DNA from: Aplectana chamaeleonis
Taxonomy: Eukaryota > Nematoda > Chromadorea > Rhabditida > Cosmocercidae
NCBI GenBank assembly: GCA_029168955.1
Contig: JAPDOI010001157.1
Coordinates: forward strand, 124,001-188,000
Direction of reading: 5' to 3'
DNA: 64,000 nucleotides
Shown here: piece after piece, positions 1 through 11,206 of the stretch
Numbering within the stretch: position 1 is the stretch's first letter
Layout: every line of letters begins with the position of its first letter
Notes under the pieces: model-generated
Told to the model about the DNA's origin: nothing
Seen by the model: only the letters and a program-made list of their open reading frames with translations
Database searches by the model: none
Translations under genes and position numbers: made by a program

Positions 1-1590
1 AGGACTTCAGTGGAAGTGTGCAGGACGTCAAAGAAAGTGAGCAGGACTTCAGTGGAAGTGTGCAGACGTTATAGAAAGTGTGCAGAACTTCACTGGTAGT
101 GTGCAGGACGTCAAAGAAAGTGTGCAGGACTTCAGTGGAAGGGGGCAGGACGTCATAGAAAGTGTGTAGAACTTCAGTGGAAGTGTGCAGGACGTCATAG
201 AAAGTGTGCAGAACTTCACTGGTAGTGTGCAGGACGTCATAGAAAGTGTGCAGGACTTCAGTGGAAGTGTGCAGGACGTCATAGAAAGTGCGTAGAACTT
301 CAGTGGAAGTGTGCAGGACGTCATAGAAAGTGTGCAGAACTTCACTGGTAGTGTGCAGGACGTCAAAGAAAGTGTGCAGGACTTCAGTGGAAGTGTGCAG
401 ACGTTATAGAAAGTGTGTAGAACTTCATAGAAAGTGTGCAGCACTTCGGTGGAAGTGTGCAGGACGTAATAGAAAGAGTGTAGAACTTCATAGAAAGTGT
501 GCAGGACTTTAGTGGAAGCGTGCAGGACGTCATAGAAAGTGTGCAGAAATTCAGTGGAAGTGTGCAGGACGACATAGAAAGAGTGCAGAACTTCACTGGT
601 AGTGTGCAGGACGTCATAGAAAGTGTGCAGGACTTCAGTGGAAGTGTGCAGGACGTCATAGAAAGTGTGCCAGAACTTCCAGTGGAAGTGTGCAGGACGT
701 CATAGAAAGTGTGCAGAACTTCACTTGTAGTGTGCAGGACGTCATAGGAAGTGTGCAGGACTTCAGTGGAAGTGTGCAGGACGTCATAGAAAGTGTGCAG
801 AACTTCACTGGTAGTGTGCAGGACGTCATTGGAAGTGTGCAGGACTTCACTGGAAGTGTGCAGGACGTCATAGAAAGTGTGTAGAGCTTCAGTGGAAGTG
901 TGCAGGACGTCATAGAAAGTGTGCAGAACTTCACTGGTAGTGTGCAGGACGTCATAGGAAGTGTGCAGGACTTCAGTGGAAGTGTGCAGGACGTCATAGA
1001 AAGTGTGTAGAACTTCAGTGGAAGTGTGCAGGACGTCATAGAAAGTGTGCAGAACTTCACTGGTAGTGTGCAGGACGTCAAAGAAAGTGTGCAGGACGTC
1101 ATAGAAAGTGTGTAGAACTTCAGTGGAAGTGTGCAGGACGTCATAGAAAGTGTGCAGAACTTCACTGGTAGTGTGCAGGACGTCAAAGAAAGTGTGCAGG
1201 ACTTCAGTGGAAGTGTGCAGGACGTCATAGAAAGTGTGTAGAACTTCAGTGGAAGTGTGCAGGACGTCATAGAAAGTGTGCAGAACTTCACTGGTAGTGT
1301 GCAGGACGTCATAGGAAGTGTGCAGGACTTCACTGGAAGTGTGCAGGACGTCATAGAAAGTGTGCAGAACTTCACTGGTAGTGTGCAGGACGTCATAGGA
1401 AGTGTGCAGGACTTCAGTGGAAGTGTGCAGGACGTCATAGAAAGTGTGTAGAACTTCATAGAAAGTGTGCAGGACTTCAGTGGAAGTGTGCAGTACGTCA
1501 TAGAAAAAGTGTAGAACTTCAGTGGAAGTGTGTAGAACTTCATAGAAAGTGTGCAGAACTTCACTGGTAGTGTGCAGGACGTCATAGGAA

Positions 1591-1797
1591 GTGTGCAGAA
1601 CTTCAGTGGAAGTGTGCAGACGTTATAGAAAGTGTGTAGATCTTCATAGAAAGTGTGCAGAACTTCAGTGGAAGTGTGCATGACGTCATAGAAAGTGTGT
1701 AGAACTTCATAGAAAGTGTGTAGAACTTCATAGAAGGACTTCAGTAGAAGTGTGCAGGACGTGCAGGACTTCAGTGGAAGTGTGCAGGACGTCATAG
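1591..1797 (+). repeat. Satellite A higher-order segment, copy 1
   Basis: This segment carries a rare run of variants: GTGTAGATCTTC, then GCATGACGTCATAG, then a broken unit AGAAGGACTTCAGTAGAAG, then the short junction GCAGGACGTGCAGGACTTC. The same order occurs at 7056-7262 and 8000-8185. The shared irregularities show that blocks of about 200 bp or more were copied as one, rather than single units mutating independently. Confidence 0.85.
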
Positions 1798-4700
1798 AAA
1801 GTGTGCAGAACTTCACTGGTAGTGTGCAGGACGTCATAGGAAGTGTGCAGGACTTCAGTGGAAGTGTGCAGGACGTCATAGAAAGTGTGTAGAACTTCAG
1901 TGGAAGTGTGCAGGACGTCATAGAAAGTGTGCAGAACTTCACTGGTAGTGTGCAGGACGTCATAGGAAGTGTGCAGGACTTCAGTGGAAGTGTGTAGGAC
2001 GTCATAGAAAGTGTGCAGAACTTCACTGGTAGTGTGCAGGACGTCATTGGAAGTGTGCAGGACTTCACTGGAAGTGTGCAGGACGTCATAGAAAGTGTGT
2101 AGAGCTTCAGTGGAAGTGTGCAGGACGTCATAGAAAGTGTGCAGAACTTCAGTGGAAGTGTGCAGGACGTCATAGAAAGTGTGCAGGACTTCAGTGGAAG
2201 TGTGCAGGACGTCATAGAAAGTGTGTAGAACTTCAGTGGAAGTGTGCAGGACGTCATAGAAAGTGTGCAGAACTTCACTGGTAGTGTGCAGGACGTCAGT
2301 GGAAGTGTGCAGGACGTTATAGAAAGTGTGTAGAACTTCAGTGGAAGTGTGCAGGACGTCATATAAAGTGTGCAGAACTTCACTGGTAGTGTGCAGGACG
2401 TCAAAGAAAGTGTGCAGGACTTCAGTGGAAGTGTGTAGAACTTCAGTGGAAGTGTGCAGGACGTCATAGAAAGTGTGCAGAACTTCACTTGTAGTGTGCA
2501 GGACGTCAAAGAAAGTGTGCAGGACGTCAAAGAAAGTGTGCAGGACTTCAGTGGAAGTGTGCAGGACGTCATAGAAAGTGTGCAGAACTTCACTTGTAGT
2601 TTGCAGGACGTCAAAGAAAGTGTGCAGGACGTCATAGGAAGTGTGCAGCACTTCAGTGGAAGTGTGCAGGACGTCATAGAAAGTGTGTAGAACTTCATAG
2701 AAAGTGTGCAGGACTTTAGTGGAAGTGTGCAGGACGTCATAGAAAGTGTGCAGGACTTCAGTGGAAGTGTGCAGGACGTCATAGAAAGTGTGCAGAACTT
2801 TACTGGTAGTGTAGAGGACGTCATAGGAAGTGTGCAGGACTTCAGTGGAAGTGTGCAGGACGTCATAGAAAGTGTGTAGAACGTCAGTGGAAGTGTGCAG
2901 GACGTCGTAGAAAGCGTGCAGAACTTCACTGGTAGTGTGCAGGACGTCAAAGAAAGTGTGCAGGACTTCAGTGGAAGTGTGCAGACATTATAGGAAGTGT
3001 GCAGAACTTCACTGGTAGTGTGCAGGACGTCAAAGAAAGTGTGCAGGACTCCAGTGGAAGTGTGCAGACGTTATAGAAAGTGTGTAGAACTTCATAGAAA
3101 GTGTGCAGGACGTCATAGAAAGTGTGCAGAACTTCACTGGTAGTGTGCAGGACGTCATAGAAAGTGTGCAGGACTTTAGTGGAAGTGTGCAGGACGTCAT
3201 AGAAAGTGTGTAGAACTTCGGTGGAAGTGTGCAGGACGTCATAGGAAGTGTGCAGGACTTCAATGGAAGTGTGCAGGACGTCATAGAAAGTGTGCAGGAC
3301 GTCATAGAAAGTGTGCAGAACTTCACTTGTAGTGTGCAGGACGTCATAGAAAGTGTGCAGGACTTCAGTGGAAATGTGCAGGACGTCATAGAAAGTGTGC
3401 AGAACTTCACTGGTAGTGTGCAGGACGTCATAGAAAGTGTGCAGAACTTCAGTGGAAGTGTGCAGGACGTCATAGAAAGTGTGTAGAACTTCAGTGGAAA
3501 TGTGCAGGACGTCATAGAAAGTGTGCAGAACTTCACTGGTAGTGTGCAGGACGTCATAGGAAGTGTGCAGGACTTCAGTGGAAGTGTGCAGGACGTCATA
3601 GAAAGTGTGTAGAACTTCATAGAAAGTGTGCAGGACTTTAGTGGAAGTGTGCAGAACTTCACTGGTAGTGTGCAGGACGTCAGTGGAAGTGTGCAGGACG
3701 TTATAGAAAGTGTGTAGAACTTCAGTGGAAGTGTGCAGGACGTCATATAAAGTGTGCAGAACTTCACTGGTAGTGTGCAGGACGTCATAGAGGCTGTGTA
3801 GAACTTCAGTGGAAGTGTGCAGGGCGTCATAGAAAGTGTGCAGAACTTCACTTGTAGTGTGCAGGACGTCAAAGAAAGTGTGCAGGACTTCAGTGGAAGT
3901 GTGCAGACGTTATAGAAAGTGTGTAGAACTTCATAGAAAGTGTGCAGGACTTCAGTGGAAGTGTGCAGGACGTCATAGAAAGTGTGTAGAACTTCATAGA
4001 AAGTGTGCAGGACTTCAGTGGCAGTGTGCAGGACGTCATAGAAAGTATGTAGAACTTCAGTGGAAGTGTGCAGGACGTCATAGGAAGTGTGCAGAACTTC
4101 ACTGGTAGTGTAGAGGACGTCATAGGAAGTGTGCAGGACTTCAGTGGAAGTGTGCAGGACGTCATAGAAAGTGTGTAGAACTTCATAGAAAGTGTGCAGG
4201 ACTTCAGTGGAAGTGTGCAGGACGTCATAGAAAGTGTGCAGAACTTCACTGGTAGTGTGCAGGACGTCAAAGAAAGTGTGCAGGACTTCAGTGGAAGTGT
4301 GCAGACGTTATAGAAAGTGTGTAGAACTTCATAGAAAGTGTGCAGGACTTCGGTGGAAGTGTGCAGGACGTCATAGAAAGTGTGTAGAACTTCATAGAAA
4401 GTGTGCAGGACTTCAGTGGAAGTGTGCAGTACGTCATAGAAAAAGTGTAGAACATCAGTGGAAGTGTGTAGAACTTCATAGAAAGTGTGCAGAACTTCAC
4501 TGGTAGTGTGCAGGACGTCATAGGAAGTGTGCAGGACGTCATAGGAAGTGTGCAGGACTTCAATGGAAGTGTGCAGGACGTCATAGAAAGTGTGCAGACG
4601 TTATAGAAAGTGTGTAGAACTTCACTGGTAGTGTGCAGGACGTCAAAGAAAGTGTGCAGGACTTCGGTGGGAGTGTGCAGGACGTCATAGAAAGTGTGCA

Positions 4701-7055
4701 GGACTTTAGTGGAAGTGTGCAGGACGTCATAGAAAGTGTGTAGAACTTCAGTGGAAGTGTGCAGGACGTCATAGAAAGTGTGCAGAACTTCACTGGTAGT
4801 GTGCAGACGTTATAGAAAGTGTGTAGAACTTCATAGAAAGTGTGCAGGACTTCAGTGGAAGTGTGCAGACGTTATAGAAAGTGTGCAGGACGTCATAGAA
4901 AGTGTGCAGAACTTCACTGGTAGTGTGCAGGACGTCATAGGAAGTGTGCAGGACTTCAGTGGAAGTGTGCAGACGTTATAGAAAGTGTGCAGGACGTCAT
5001 AGAAACTGTGTAGAACTTCAGTGGTAGTGTGCAGGACGTCAAAGAAAGTGTGCAGGACTTCAGTGGAAGTGTGCAGACGTTATAGAAAGTGTGTAGAACT
5101 TCAGTGGAAGTGTGCAGGACGTCATAGAAAGTGTGCAGAACTTCACTGGTAGTGTGCAGGACGTCAAAGAAAGTGTGCAGGACTTCAGTGGAAGTGTGCA
5201 GACGTTATAGAAAGTGTGTAGAACTTCATAGAAAGTGTGCAGGACTTCGGTGGAAGTGTGCAGGACGTCATAGAAAGTGTGTAGAACTTCATAGAAAGTG
5301 TGCAGGACTTCAGTGGAAGTGTGCAGGACGTCATAGAAAGTGTGCAGAACTTCACTGGTAGTGTGCAGACGTTATAGAAAGTGTGTAGAACTTCATAGAA
5401 AGTGTGCAGGACTTCAGTGGAAGTTTGCAGGACGTCATAGAAAGTGTGCAGACGTTATAGAAAGTGTGCAGGACGTCATAGAAAGTGTGTAGAACTTCAG
5501 TGGAAGTGTGCAGGACGTCATAGAAAGTGTGCAGGACTTCAGTGGAAGTGTGCAGGACGTCATAGAAAGTGTGTAGAACTTCAGTGGAAGTGTGCAGACG
5601 TTATAGAAAGTGTGTAGAACTTCATAGAAAGTGTGCAGGACTTCGGTGGAAGTGTGCAGGACGTCATAGAAAGTGTGTAGAACTTCATAGAAAGTGTGCA
5701 GGACTTCAGTGGAAGTGTGCAGGACGTCATAGAAAGTGTGTAGAACTTCAGTGGAAGTGTGCAGGACGTCATAGAAAGTGTGCAGAACTTCACTGGTAGT
5801 GTGCAGACGTTATAGAAAGTGTGCAGGACGTCATAGAAGCTGTGTAGATCTTCAGTGGAAGTGTGCAGGGCGTCATAGAAAGTGTGCAGGACTTCAGTGG
5901 AAATGTGCAGACGTTATAGAAAGTGTGCAGGACGTCATAGAAAGTGTGCAGAACTTCACTTGTAGTGTGCAGGACGTCATAGGAAGTGTGCAGGACTTCA
6001 GTGGAAGTGTGTAGGACGTCATAGAAAGTGTGCAGAACTTCACTGGTATTGTGCAGGACGTCATTGGAAGTGTGCAGGACTTCAGTGGAAGTGTGTAGGA
6101 CGTCATAGAAAGTGTGTAGAGCTTCAGTGGAAATGTGCAGGGCGTCATAGAAAGTGTGCAGGACTTCAGTGGAAATGTGCAGACGTTATAGAAAGTGTGC
6201 AGGACGTCATAGAAAGTGTGCAGAACTTCACTTGTAGTGTGCAGGACGTCATAGGAAGTGTGCAGGACTTCAGTGGAAGTGTGTAGGACGTCATAGGAAG
6301 TGTGCAGGACTTCAGTGGAAGTGTGCAGGACGTCATAGAAAGTGTGTAGAACTTCAGTGGAAGTGTGCAGGACGTCATAGAAAGTGTGCAGAACTTCACT
6401 GGTAGTGTGCAGGACGTCAGTGGAAGTGTGCAGGACGTTATAGAAAGTGTGTAGAACTTCAGTGGAAGTGTGCAGGACGTCATAGAAAGTGTGCAGAACT
6501 TCACTTGTAGTGTGTAGAACTTCATAGAAAGTGTGCAGGACTTCGGTAGAAGTGTGCAGGACGTCATAGAAAGTGTGTAGAACTTCATAGAAAGTGTGCA
6601 GGACTTCAGTGGAAGTGTGCAGTACGTCATAGAAAGTGTGCAGAACTTCAGTGGAAGTGTGCAGGACGTCATAGAAAGTGTGCAGAACTTCACTGGTAGT
6701 GTGCAGGACGTCATAGGAAGTGTGCAGGACTTCAGTGGAAGTGTGTAGGACGTCATAGAAAGTGTGCAGAACTTCACTGGTAGTGTGCAGGACGTCATTG
6801 GAAGTGTGCAGGACTTCACTGGAAGTGTGCAGGACGTCATAGAAAGTGTGTAGAGCTTCAGTGGAAGTGTGCAGGACGTCATAGAAAGTGTGCAGAACTT
6901 CACTGGTAGTGTGCAGGACGTCATAGGAAGTGTGCAGGACTTCAGTGGAAGTGTGCAGGACGTCATAGAAAGTGTGTAGAACTTCAGTGGAAGTGTGCAG
7001 GACGTCATAGAAAGTGTGCAGAACTTCACTGGTAGTGTGCAGGACGTCATAGGAA

Positions 7056-7262
7056 GTGTGCAGAACTTCAGTGGAAGTGTGCAGACGTTATAGAAAGTGT
7101 GTAGATCTTCATAGAAAGTGTGCAGAACTTCAGTGGAAGTGTGCATGACGTCATAGAAAGTGTGTAGAACTTCATAGAAAGTGTGTAGAACTTCATAGAA
7201 GGACTTCAGTAGAAGTGTGCAGGACGTGCAGGACTTCAGTGGAAGTGTGCAGGACGTCATAG
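7056..7262 (+). repeat. Satellite A higher-order segment, copy 2
   Basis: Matches the 1591-1797 segment without a length change (offset 5465 bp), including GTGTAGATCTTC and the truncated junction GCAGGACGTGCAGG. Similarity to copy 1 continues on both sides; downstream, copy 2 differs by one extra 21-bp unit near 7310-7340. Confidence 0.85.
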
Positions 7263-7999
7263 AAAGTGTGCAGAACTTCACTGGTAGTGTGCAGGACGTC
7301 ATAGGAAGTGTGCAGGACTTCAGTGGAAGTGTGCAGGACTTCAGTGGAAGTGTGCAGGACGTCATAGAAAGTGTGTAGAACTTCAGTGGAAGTGTGCAGG
7401 ACGTCATAGAAAGTGTGCAGAACTTCACTGGTAGTGTGCAGGACGTCATAGGAAGTGTGCAGGACTTCAGTGGAAGTGTGCAGGACGTCATAGAAAGTGT
7501 GTAGAACTTCAGTGGAAGTGTGCAGGACGTCATAGAAAGTGTGCAGAACTTCACTGGTAGTGTGCAGGACGTCATAGGAAGTGTGCAGGACTTCAGTGGA
7601 AGTGTGCAGGACGTCATAGAAAGTGTGTAGAACTTCAGTGGAAGTGTGTAGGACGTCATAGAAAGTGTGCAGAACTTCACTGGTAGTGTGCAGGACGTCA
7701 TTGGAAGTGTGCAGGACTTCACTGGAAGTGTGCAGGACGTCATAGAAAGTGTGTAGAGCTTCAGTGGAAGTGTGCAGGACGTCATAGAAAGTGTGCAGAA
7801 CTTCACTGGTAGTGTGCAGGACGTCATAGGAAGTGTGCAGAACTTCACTGGTAGTGTGCAGGACGTCATAGGAAGTGTGTAGAACTTCAGTGGAAGTGTG
7901 CAGGACGTCATAGAAAGTGTGCAGAACTTCACTGGTAGTGTGCAGGACGTCATAGGAAGTGTGCAGAACTTCAGTGGAAGTGTGCAGACGTTATAGGAA

Positions 8000-8185
8000 G
8001 TGTGCAGAACTTCAGTGGAAGTGTGCAGACGTTATAGAAAGTGTGTAGATCTTCATAGAAAGTGTGCAGAACTTCAGTGGAAGTGTGCATGACGTCATAG
8101 AAAGTGTGTAGAACTTCATAGAAGGACTTCAGTAGAAGTGTGCAGGACGTGCAGGACTTCAGTGGAAGTGTGCAGGACGTCATAG
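8000..8185 (+). repeat. Satellite A higher-order segment, copy 3
   Basis: Third copy of the same variant series, 944 bp after copy 2. It has one 21-bp GTAGAACTTCATAGAAAGT unit fewer before the broken unit AGAAGGACTTCAGTAGAAG. Loss of exactly one unit is typical of unequal crossing-over or replication slippage. Confidence 0.8.
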
Positions 8186-8704
8186 AAAGTGTGCAGGACG
8201 TCATAGAAAGTGTGCAGAACTTCACTGGTAGTGTGCAGGACGTCATAGAAAGTGTGCAGGACTTCAGTGGAAGTGTGCAGGACGTCATAGAAAGTGTGCA
8301 GAACTTCACTTGTAGTGTGCAGGACGTCATAGGAAGTGTGCAGGACTTCAGTGGAAGTGTGTAGGACGTCATAGAAAGTGTGCAGAACTTCACTGGTATT
8401 GTGCAGGACGTCATTGGAAGTGTGCAGGACTTCACTGGAAGTGTGCAGGACGTCATAGAAAGTGTGCAGAACTTCACTGGTAGTGTGCAGGACGTCATAG
8501 GAAGTGTGCAGGACTTCAGTGGAAGTGTGCAGGACGTCATAGAAAGTGTGTAGAACTTCAGTGGAAGTGTGCAGGACGTCATAGAAAGTGTGCAGAACTT
8601 CACTGGTAGTGTGCAGGACGTCATAGGAAGTGTGCAGGACTTCAATGGAAGTGTGCAGGACGTCATAGAAAGTGTGCAGACGTTATAGAAAGTGTGTAGA
8701 ACTT

Positions 8705-9310
8705 CCGCGTTCCGTGCAGGGTTGCTACTTCACAACGAACGGACTTCGGTAAGATGTGCAGACGTTATACCCACGAAGCTTGACTGTGTCTCTAGAAAGT
8801 GTGCAGGACTTCGGTGTAAGTGTGCAGGACGTCTTAAGAGTTGTAGACTTCGCGGATAAGTAGCTGCAGCACTTACTGGAGAGTGACCATATTTTTGCAA
8901 ACCGTCACAAGTGTGGGACTTCCTGTCAGGTGTGCAGATGCTCTTACTCCCGCTAGTGTGCAATGTTTGGCATCGACCCCCCAACACTTTCCCCGGTCGG
9001 TGGACGTGTGCAGGACGTCTTAAAAGTGGGGGGTGCAGGAATATGAAAGTGTGATCAGGACTTCAGTGGATTGCACCTGTTCAGAGAAATAGTAAGGAGA
9101 ATAAAGTGAAGGAACGGAGGTAGCAGTGTGGATCGCTTCCTAGAAAGTGATACGCAATGTTTCATTAACGAGTGTGCAGGACTTCGGCGATTTTTCTCAC
9201 CTCCGTCATCCACGTATTGCATGGATATCAAGCCACGTCGGCCACACCGGTGGAGTGTGCAATCCTGTCAAAAATCTAGGACATTCATCAGTGTGCAGAA
9301 AATTCTAGTC
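8705..9310. repeat. Decaying edge of satellite A
   Basis: After 8704 clean monomers stop, but recognisable pieces continue: GTGCAGACGTTATA (8756), AGTGTGCAGGACTTCGGTG (about 8798), GTGCAGGACGTCTTAA (8822 and again 9008), GCAGCACTTACTGGAGAGTG (about 8866), AGGACTTCAGTGGA (9058), AGTGTGCAGGACTTCGGCGA (about 9172) and CAGTGTGCAGAA (9289). Similarity fades toward the right. This is the pattern expected at the edge of an array, where homogenisation no longer removes mutations. No gene is visible here. Confidence 0.85.
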
Positions 9311-9383
9311 TAATTCGTGAGAACTGTGAGTTGGTTAAGCGACGCCTGACCCGCCTTGCAAGTCAATACTGTTGCGTTTCTAA

Positions 9384-9398
9384 ATTAAAGGCAGTGTT
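9384..9398 (+). repeat. 15-bp direct repeat, copy 1
   Basis: ATTAAAGGCAGTGTT occurs here and again, exactly, at 9885-9899, 501 bp away in the same orientation. It could mark two copies of an old dispersed element, but flanking similarity is not obvious by eye. Confidence 0.5.
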
Positions 9399-9703
9399 CA
9401 CGATAAAGTCGTTTTTCTGTTTTTTCCGCCTATCTTGAAAACGGTCCATGCTGATTCAATGATGTCCCTGGAATCGTACAAGACCCCCTAAAACCGAGTT
9501 ATGGCCCCTCAAAATTCAGCTTAGAGAGAAACATTGTGGACGAGTTGTCCGAGGCTTGTAACCTCCCGTTTTTGCAAAGCCGATGTGTGCGAGCTGACCT
9601 GAGTAAAGAGAGACGTTGAGAATGAAGTGGAAGAACAGGACTTTTGATTGGAAAACTCAGCATATTCTAACCACAAATTTCAGGGCATTGCTGTTATAGG
9701 ACG

Positions 9704-9723
9704 TGGGCCGGAGCTCCGGCCCA
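9704..9723. other. Perfect 20-bp GC-rich palindrome
   Basis: TGGGCCGGAGCTCCGGCCCA is identical to its reverse complement and has a GAGCTC centre. It lies in otherwise ordinary spacer. It may be a protein-binding dyad, the hairpin centre of an old foldback element, or chance; nothing nearby decides between these. Confidence 0.7.
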
Positions 9724-9884
9724 TTGGGTCGGCTGGCCACGAGATTTTCACCCACTTAAAGCAGTTTTTCGTCGGCACTTCGTTGAGAGGATCTTCTTAT
9801 AAACACCCAAAGCACGTTTCAATCAAGCATGTTTACAAAATTTAGGAGCTGCCTTTGAAGAATTGGGGTTAGGCAGGTACAGCC

Positions 9885-9899
9885 ATTAAAGGCAGTGTT
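9885..9899 (+). repeat. 15-bp direct repeat, copy 2
   Basis: Exact second copy of ATTAAAGGCAGTGTT found at 9384-9398. The sequence after it (TTGAGATGAATA) differs from that after copy 1 (CACGATAAAG). Confidence 0.5.
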
Positions 9900-10313
9900 T
9901 TGAGATGAATATACGTTAATGGGTCGTACCCTGGTAGATTGAAGGCCGTGGGGTAGAAACTAATCGTGAAGTTAAAACTGCTAAATTTGAGCAATGCAAG
10001 TCGAAGAATTTCGTCAACGCCCAAGAATACAAACTCGTCCAGATTGACGAGAAATACGGTCCTCTGGCTGGTTATTGATGTTTCCAACGCGCCTAATCGC
10101 GTTCTAGTGCAAGCTTTAAGAGTGTATTGCCTTAACTAATTCAACCGTTTTGTCGCTAATATCGAAAGCTGTTTCAACCGCGCACGGTAAAACTCGTTCA
10201 CTTGGGGGGCTGACTGATAACAAAAACAACCTCTATTCCTGTATTTGCATACAGTTTTCGTTGCTTTCTTTGTTAGTTCCGCGTACTACCAGTTTCAAAA
10301 CCTTCAGAGTTTA

Positions 10314-10331
10314 CCACGTTGTCCAATAATT
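10314..10331 (+). repeat. Left terminal inverted repeat of the mariner element
   Basis: CCACGTTGTCCAATAATT follows the TA at 10312-10313. The core GTTGTCCAATAATT (10318-10331) is the exact reverse complement of 11207-11220. The GTTGTCC..ATAA core resembles the ends of cecropia-type mariners. Confidence 0.85.
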
Positions 10332-10399
10332 CTTGAGAACTAGATTTACAGTGAAAATTTATAATTTTCCTTAGAAGTGCTATAATATCAGGCAAGTGT

Positions 10400-10448
10400 A
10401 AGAACCTTCTAGATAGGTTCTTCAAAGTTCTACGCTAGGGTATATAAG
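10400..10448 (+). promoter_or_regulatory. Putative promoter of the mariner element: dyad plus TATA box
   Basis: TATATAAG at 10441-10448 lies 43 bp before the ATG at 10491, a suitable place for a core promoter. Upstream, 10400-10407 (AAGAACCT) and 10415-10422 (AGGTTCTT) are perfect inverted arms around a 7-base spacer, TCTAGAT. The left part, AGAACCTTCTAGA, fits the heat-shock element pattern nGAAnnTTCn. This lies inside the transposon, between its left end and the transposase start, so it is most simply the element's own 5' leader. Function is inferred from motifs only. Confidence 0.45.
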
Positions 10449-10490
10449 GCGCAGTCGCCGCGTTTTCTGAAGCTACCAGTAAAAGCTAAA

Positions 10491-11151
10491 ATGGACCTAC
10501 GGTCGAATTCGTACGTTCGTGTGTACTACAGGTGGCTGCTGGAGCAACGACACATAACATCGCAGGACCTGGTCACTGGGGATGAGGAGCCTGAGTCCTC
10601 TACGACAACGTCTGCCCGCCGTGCCGTCTGGATCCCGCGCGGAGAAGAGCCGCCGACGAGGCCGAAAGCCGACCTGCACCCGCTAAAGATCATGCTCTTT
10701 GCTGCTGAAGGTGGGACACCAAGGGCATGCTGTACTTCGAGCTGCTAAGAGGCTAGACGGTTTTCACCGATCCATCTACACCAGATCAGCTCGAGCTAGC
10801 TTCGCCGCCATCCGAGGAAAGCGTCCCCGACGGGTAATTACTCGGTCCACCTGCTGCACGACAACGCGCAAACCCCGGCGTGGCGAAGGAGACCTCTAGC
10901 AGAAGTTGGCGACGCTCAGTACATAGACGGTTGCCCATCACCGCATTCACTGGACCTGCCCCCACCGACTAACGCTGCTCCGCCCGCTGACGCCATTTGG
11001 CCGAAAGAAAATCACCAACTACGACGTTGCCTCAAATCCGACATCGCTGAATTCGCCAGTTGCAGCCCCGAGTTCTGGGGCGAAGGGCATCGGCGACCTG
11101 CCCAATCCATGGGCCACTGTTGCCGCAAAGAGCTATGGTGAAATTCGTTGA
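10491..11151 (+). pseudogene. Mariner transposase, N-terminally deleted and frameshifted
   Basis: The relic encodes parts of the mariner DDE/D transposase, which cuts and rejoins the element's ends. Recognisable blocks in order are: LVTGDE (first catalytic Asp, codon 10581), a LYDNV remnant in another frame (about 10595), GEEPPTRPKADLHPLKIML (frame 3, about 10641-10697), WDTKGMLYFELL (frame 2, 10712-10747), LLHDNA (second Asp, 10860), SPHSLDLPP (third Asp, 10953), SPEFWGEG (about 11067) and GIGDLPNPWATVAAKSYGE ending at TGA 11149-11151. The first two Asp codons are 93 positions apart, as in mariner; the last two are 31 apart instead of 35, so about four codons are lost. The ATG at 10491 is followed by only about 12 start-like residues before the sequence jumps to the region just ahead of the first Asp, so the helix-turn-helix half (about 120 codons) is missing. 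At least three frame changes and an in-frame TAG (10754) make it inactive. Confidence 0.88.
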
Positions 11152-11206
11152 TTAGTGATTTTTTCAACAAAGTTGAAAAATTCCATGTGAAATTTTCGCG
11201 TAGATA

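Larger units (their letters stand above)
1..8704. repeat. Satellite A: 21-bp units in a 42-bp dimer array
   Basis: The whole stretch is a head-to-tail array of about 415 units of 21 bp. Two unit types alternate: one carries CTTCAGTGGAAGTGTGCAGG (or CTTCACTGGTAGTGTGCAGG), the other CGTCATAGAAAGTGTGCAG or CGTCATAGGAAGTGTGCAG. Together they form a 42-bp dimer with one GACGTC per dimer. Frequent variants are CAGACGTTATAG (a 20-bp unit), GTGTAGAAC and CGTCAAAGAAAG. The array starts before the window. The plus strand is G-rich (about 14 G to 6 C per dimer). Long open frames occur on both strands because 21 is divisible by three; each is cut where a 20-bp unit shifts phase. No start context, splice signal or strand bias supports coding, so I read this as satellite DNA. 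Confidence 0.97.
9311..10311. other. Single-copy spacer without a recognisable gene
   Basis: Mixed-composition sequence with no convincing coding frame. A 72-codon minus-strand open frame (9869-10087) and a 65-codon plus-strand frame (9648-9845) have no recognisable domain and no supporting signals. The stretch 9384-9540, with TTAAAGGCAGTGTT followed by T-rich sequence, looks like diffuse non-coding repeat. Two structural items are listed separately: a 20-bp palindrome at 9704 and a 15-bp direct repeat at 9384 and 9885. Confidence 0.6.

Noticed and set aside
656..2950. A 764-codon minus-strand open frame with a periodic CTLP/CTLS peptide
   Set aside because: It is satellite A read in one frame. 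Other frames and the opposite strand are also open over the same bases, it ends where a 20-bp unit changes phase, and there is no start or splice context.
1..8704. GACGTCA words as cyclic-AMP response elements, one per dimer
   Set aside because: Most copies read GGACGTCAT, not the full TGACGTCA; only the three GCATGACGTCATAG units match fully. They are a by-product of the repeat consensus.
9869..10087. A 72-codon minus-strand open frame (begins ETSITSQRTVFLVNLDEF)
   Set aside because: It has no recognisable family, no promoter or splice signals, and a length compatible with chance in this composition.
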